In this document: piece after piece, positions 5,100-6,004 of the stretch
Position numbering within the stretch: the stretch's first letter is position 1
Layout: every line of letters starts with the position of its first letter
Assembly: GCA_017431395.1 (NCBI GenBank)
Contig: JAFRLD010000042.1
Span: 1-6,004, forward strand
Direction: 5' to 3'
Source of the DNA: Bacillota bacterium
GTDB lineage: Bacteria > Bacillota > Clostridia > Peptostreptococcales > Anaerovoracaceae
Length of the DNA stretch: 6,004 nt
Notes under the pieces: model-generated
The model's input: the letters and a program-made list of their open reading frames with translations, nothing else
The model's database searches: none
Told to the model about the DNA's origin: nothing
Made by a program: the position numbers and the translations under genes

Positions 5100-5612
5100 T
5101 CAATCAGCTCCCTGTTCTACCGTAAGATCCGCCAGCTCAGCGCCCGTGACCCTCAGAAGATCCGCTACCGGAAGCTGCATCTGCAGCCCGACTTTGCCGC
5201 CGCTGACCATGATGGTATCGATCCCGGCTGCCGCCTTGTCGACTGCCGTGGGGAACGGCTTTTTCATCCCAACGGGGGAGCATCCTCCTTTGATATATCC
5301 GGTGGTCTGGGTGATCAGCTTCGATGGGAGCATCTCGATCTTTTTCTCCCCGAAGTGTTTCGCCGCTTTCTTAAGGTCGAGCTCTGCTGCCACCGGGATC
5401 ACGCATACGTAATTCTGCCGGCTTGCCCCGACCGTTACCAGTGTCTTGAACACCTGCGCCGGATCCTGCCCGAGGGCTTCGGCTACGGATACCCCGTCCA
5501 AAAATCCTTCCGGCGCATCATATTCGCGCATCTGATATATGATACCTTCTGCCTCCACGATCCGGACGGCATTGGTCTTATGTGTATTTTTGTTCTTGCT
5601 CTTTTTTGCCAT
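5100..5612 (-). CDS. ybaK: YbaK/EbsC-family aminoacyl-tRNA deacylase (Cys-tRNA(Pro)-type)
   Basis: This 170-residue cytoplasmic protein spans the full YbaK/ProX-type editing domain. Visible family features are the lysine in QVFKTLV (K56; the equivalent lysine is essential in characterised YbaK), the segment GYIKGGCSPVGMKKPFP (105-121) and VSGGKVGLQM (136-145). YbaK enzymes hydrolyse Cys wrongly attached to tRNA(Pro) by prolyl-tRNA synthetase. The start at 5612 was chosen because the protein then begins MAKKSKNKNTHKTNAVRIVE, a usual start for the family, and lies five bases after the upstream stop; a longer frame from 5666 would overlap the radical SAM gene and adds 18 unrelated residues. The ribosome site is weak (AGGA three bases before ATG), suggesting coupling to the upstream gene. 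Confidence 0.9.
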   Translation of the reverse strand: MAKKSKNKNTHKTNAVRIVEAEGIIYQMREYDAPEGFLDGVSVAEALGQDPAQVFKTLVTVGASRQNYVCVIPVAAELDLKKAAKHFGEKKIEMLPSKLITQTTGYIKGGCSPVGMKKPFPTAVDKAAAGIDTIMVSGGKVGLQMQLPVADLLRVTGAELADLTVEQGAD

Positions 5613-5617
5613 AGATC

Positions 5618-6004
5618 CTATCTCACTTTGAAATGAACACCCATCTGTCCAGCCTTTGCACGGCATGCTTCAAGCGACGCCCTGCTGATGCTGCTGCTGA
5701 CGACCGATACGGCCACGTACGGCACAAATCGTTTGGCATCCTCGATGTATTTAAGTATCGCGTCGTAGGACTTGATGCCGAACCGGGGATGGCAAAGGCG
5801 CTCGTAGCTCTCCGCATCCGCCTCATTCAAGCTGATCGAGACTGCGTCGATGACCCCGGCCAGATCCGGTGCGGTCTCCCGTTCCCAGATCAGGTCCGCC
5901 AGACCATTGGTATTGATCCGGATGGGCTTCCCGTAAGCCGCCTTGATGTGGCGTGCCAGCTCCAACAGCTCCGGCAGCCGCTCCGTGGGCTCTCCGTATC
6001 CGCA
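5618..6004 (-). CDS. TatD-linked-type radical SAM protein, C-terminal part (5' end outside window)
   Basis: The frame is open from the window edge (TGC at 6004-6002) to TAG at 5618, giving 128 residues. It starts CGYGEPTERLPELLELARHIK, which contains the GEP motif that contacts S-adenosylmethionine in radical SAM enzymes. Next come IRINTNGLADLI, then GVIDAVSISLNEADAESYERLC, and it ends with the typical ACRAKAGQMGVHFKVR. This order and spacing match the radical SAM proteins often found beside TatD-family nucleases in Firmicutes. The CxxxCxxC cluster site would lie upstream and cannot be seen. The first in-frame start-like codon in view (TTG at 5965) is internal to the domain and is not the real start. 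The enzyme's reaction is unknown. Confidence 0.82.
   Translation of the reverse strand, partial: CGYGEPTERLPELLELARHIKAAYGKPIRINTNGLADLIWERETAPDLAGVIDAVSISLNEADAESYERLCHPRFGIKSYDAILKYIEDAKRFVPYVAVSVVSSSISRASLEACRAKAGQMGVHFKVR

Noticed and set aside
5613..5666. Longer N terminus for the YbaK-type protein
   Set aside because: It would overlap the radical SAM gene and add 18 residues unlike the family; MAKKSKNK at 5612 is a natural start.

Overview
The window looks like chromosomal DNA of a fairly GC-rich member of the Clostridia (Lachnospiraceae-like or a related family; this is inference). The evidence is a Tad/Flp pilus cluster of the Firmicutes type (Flp1-like pilin, TadE-like proteins, a DUF5702-type protein and a DUF6382-like protein), strong GGAGG-type ribosome binding sites, and a TatD-linked radical SAM protein. 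The species cannot be named from the sequence.

Layout. (1) Bases 1-~325 are the right-hand part of an IS200/IS605-type element: the C-terminal 66 codons of a TnpB/OrfB nuclease, followed by a structured non-coding stretch that fits an omega (reRNA) scaffold and the transposon right end. (2) Bases ~340-484 are a strikingly AT-rich leader with a near-consensus sigma-A-type promoter (TTGCCA, 17 bp, TATAAT), repeated CCATA motifs and a short perfect inverted repeat. (3) Bases 485-3649, plus strand, are a tightly packed operon of five genes with overlapping or near-abutting ends: Flp1-like pilin, TadE-like protein, DUF5702-type protein, a second TadE-like protein carrying two tandem cysteine/histidine modules, and a DUF6382-like protein. 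(4) Bases 3626-~3765, spanning the gap between the converging operons, hold a degenerate 26-bp tandem repeat and a GC-rich hairpin. (5) Bases 3778-6004, minus strand, are a second compact operon transcribed radical SAM protein, then YbaK-type deacylase, then NhaC antiporter; its 5' end lies outside the window.

How the genes work together. The plus-strand genes encode the pilin and pseudopilin/minor-component part of a Tad (tight adherence) apparatus. The assembly ATPase, platform proteins and prepilin peptidase are not in the window, and an insertion element lies where upstream tad genes are often found in related clusters. The minus-strand genes are ordinary housekeeping functions (proofreading of mischarged tRNA, Na+/H+ exchange, an uncharacterised radical SAM enzyme) with no evident link to the pilus.

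The best leads are the duplicated HxxxC...CxxC module on the predicted outer part of the second TadE-like protein, the regularly spaced motifs over the pilin promoter, the placement of a TnpB/omega-RNA unit directly before that promoter, and the 26-bp repeat that includes the stop codon of the last pilus gene. I found no CRISPR array, tRNA or rRNA.
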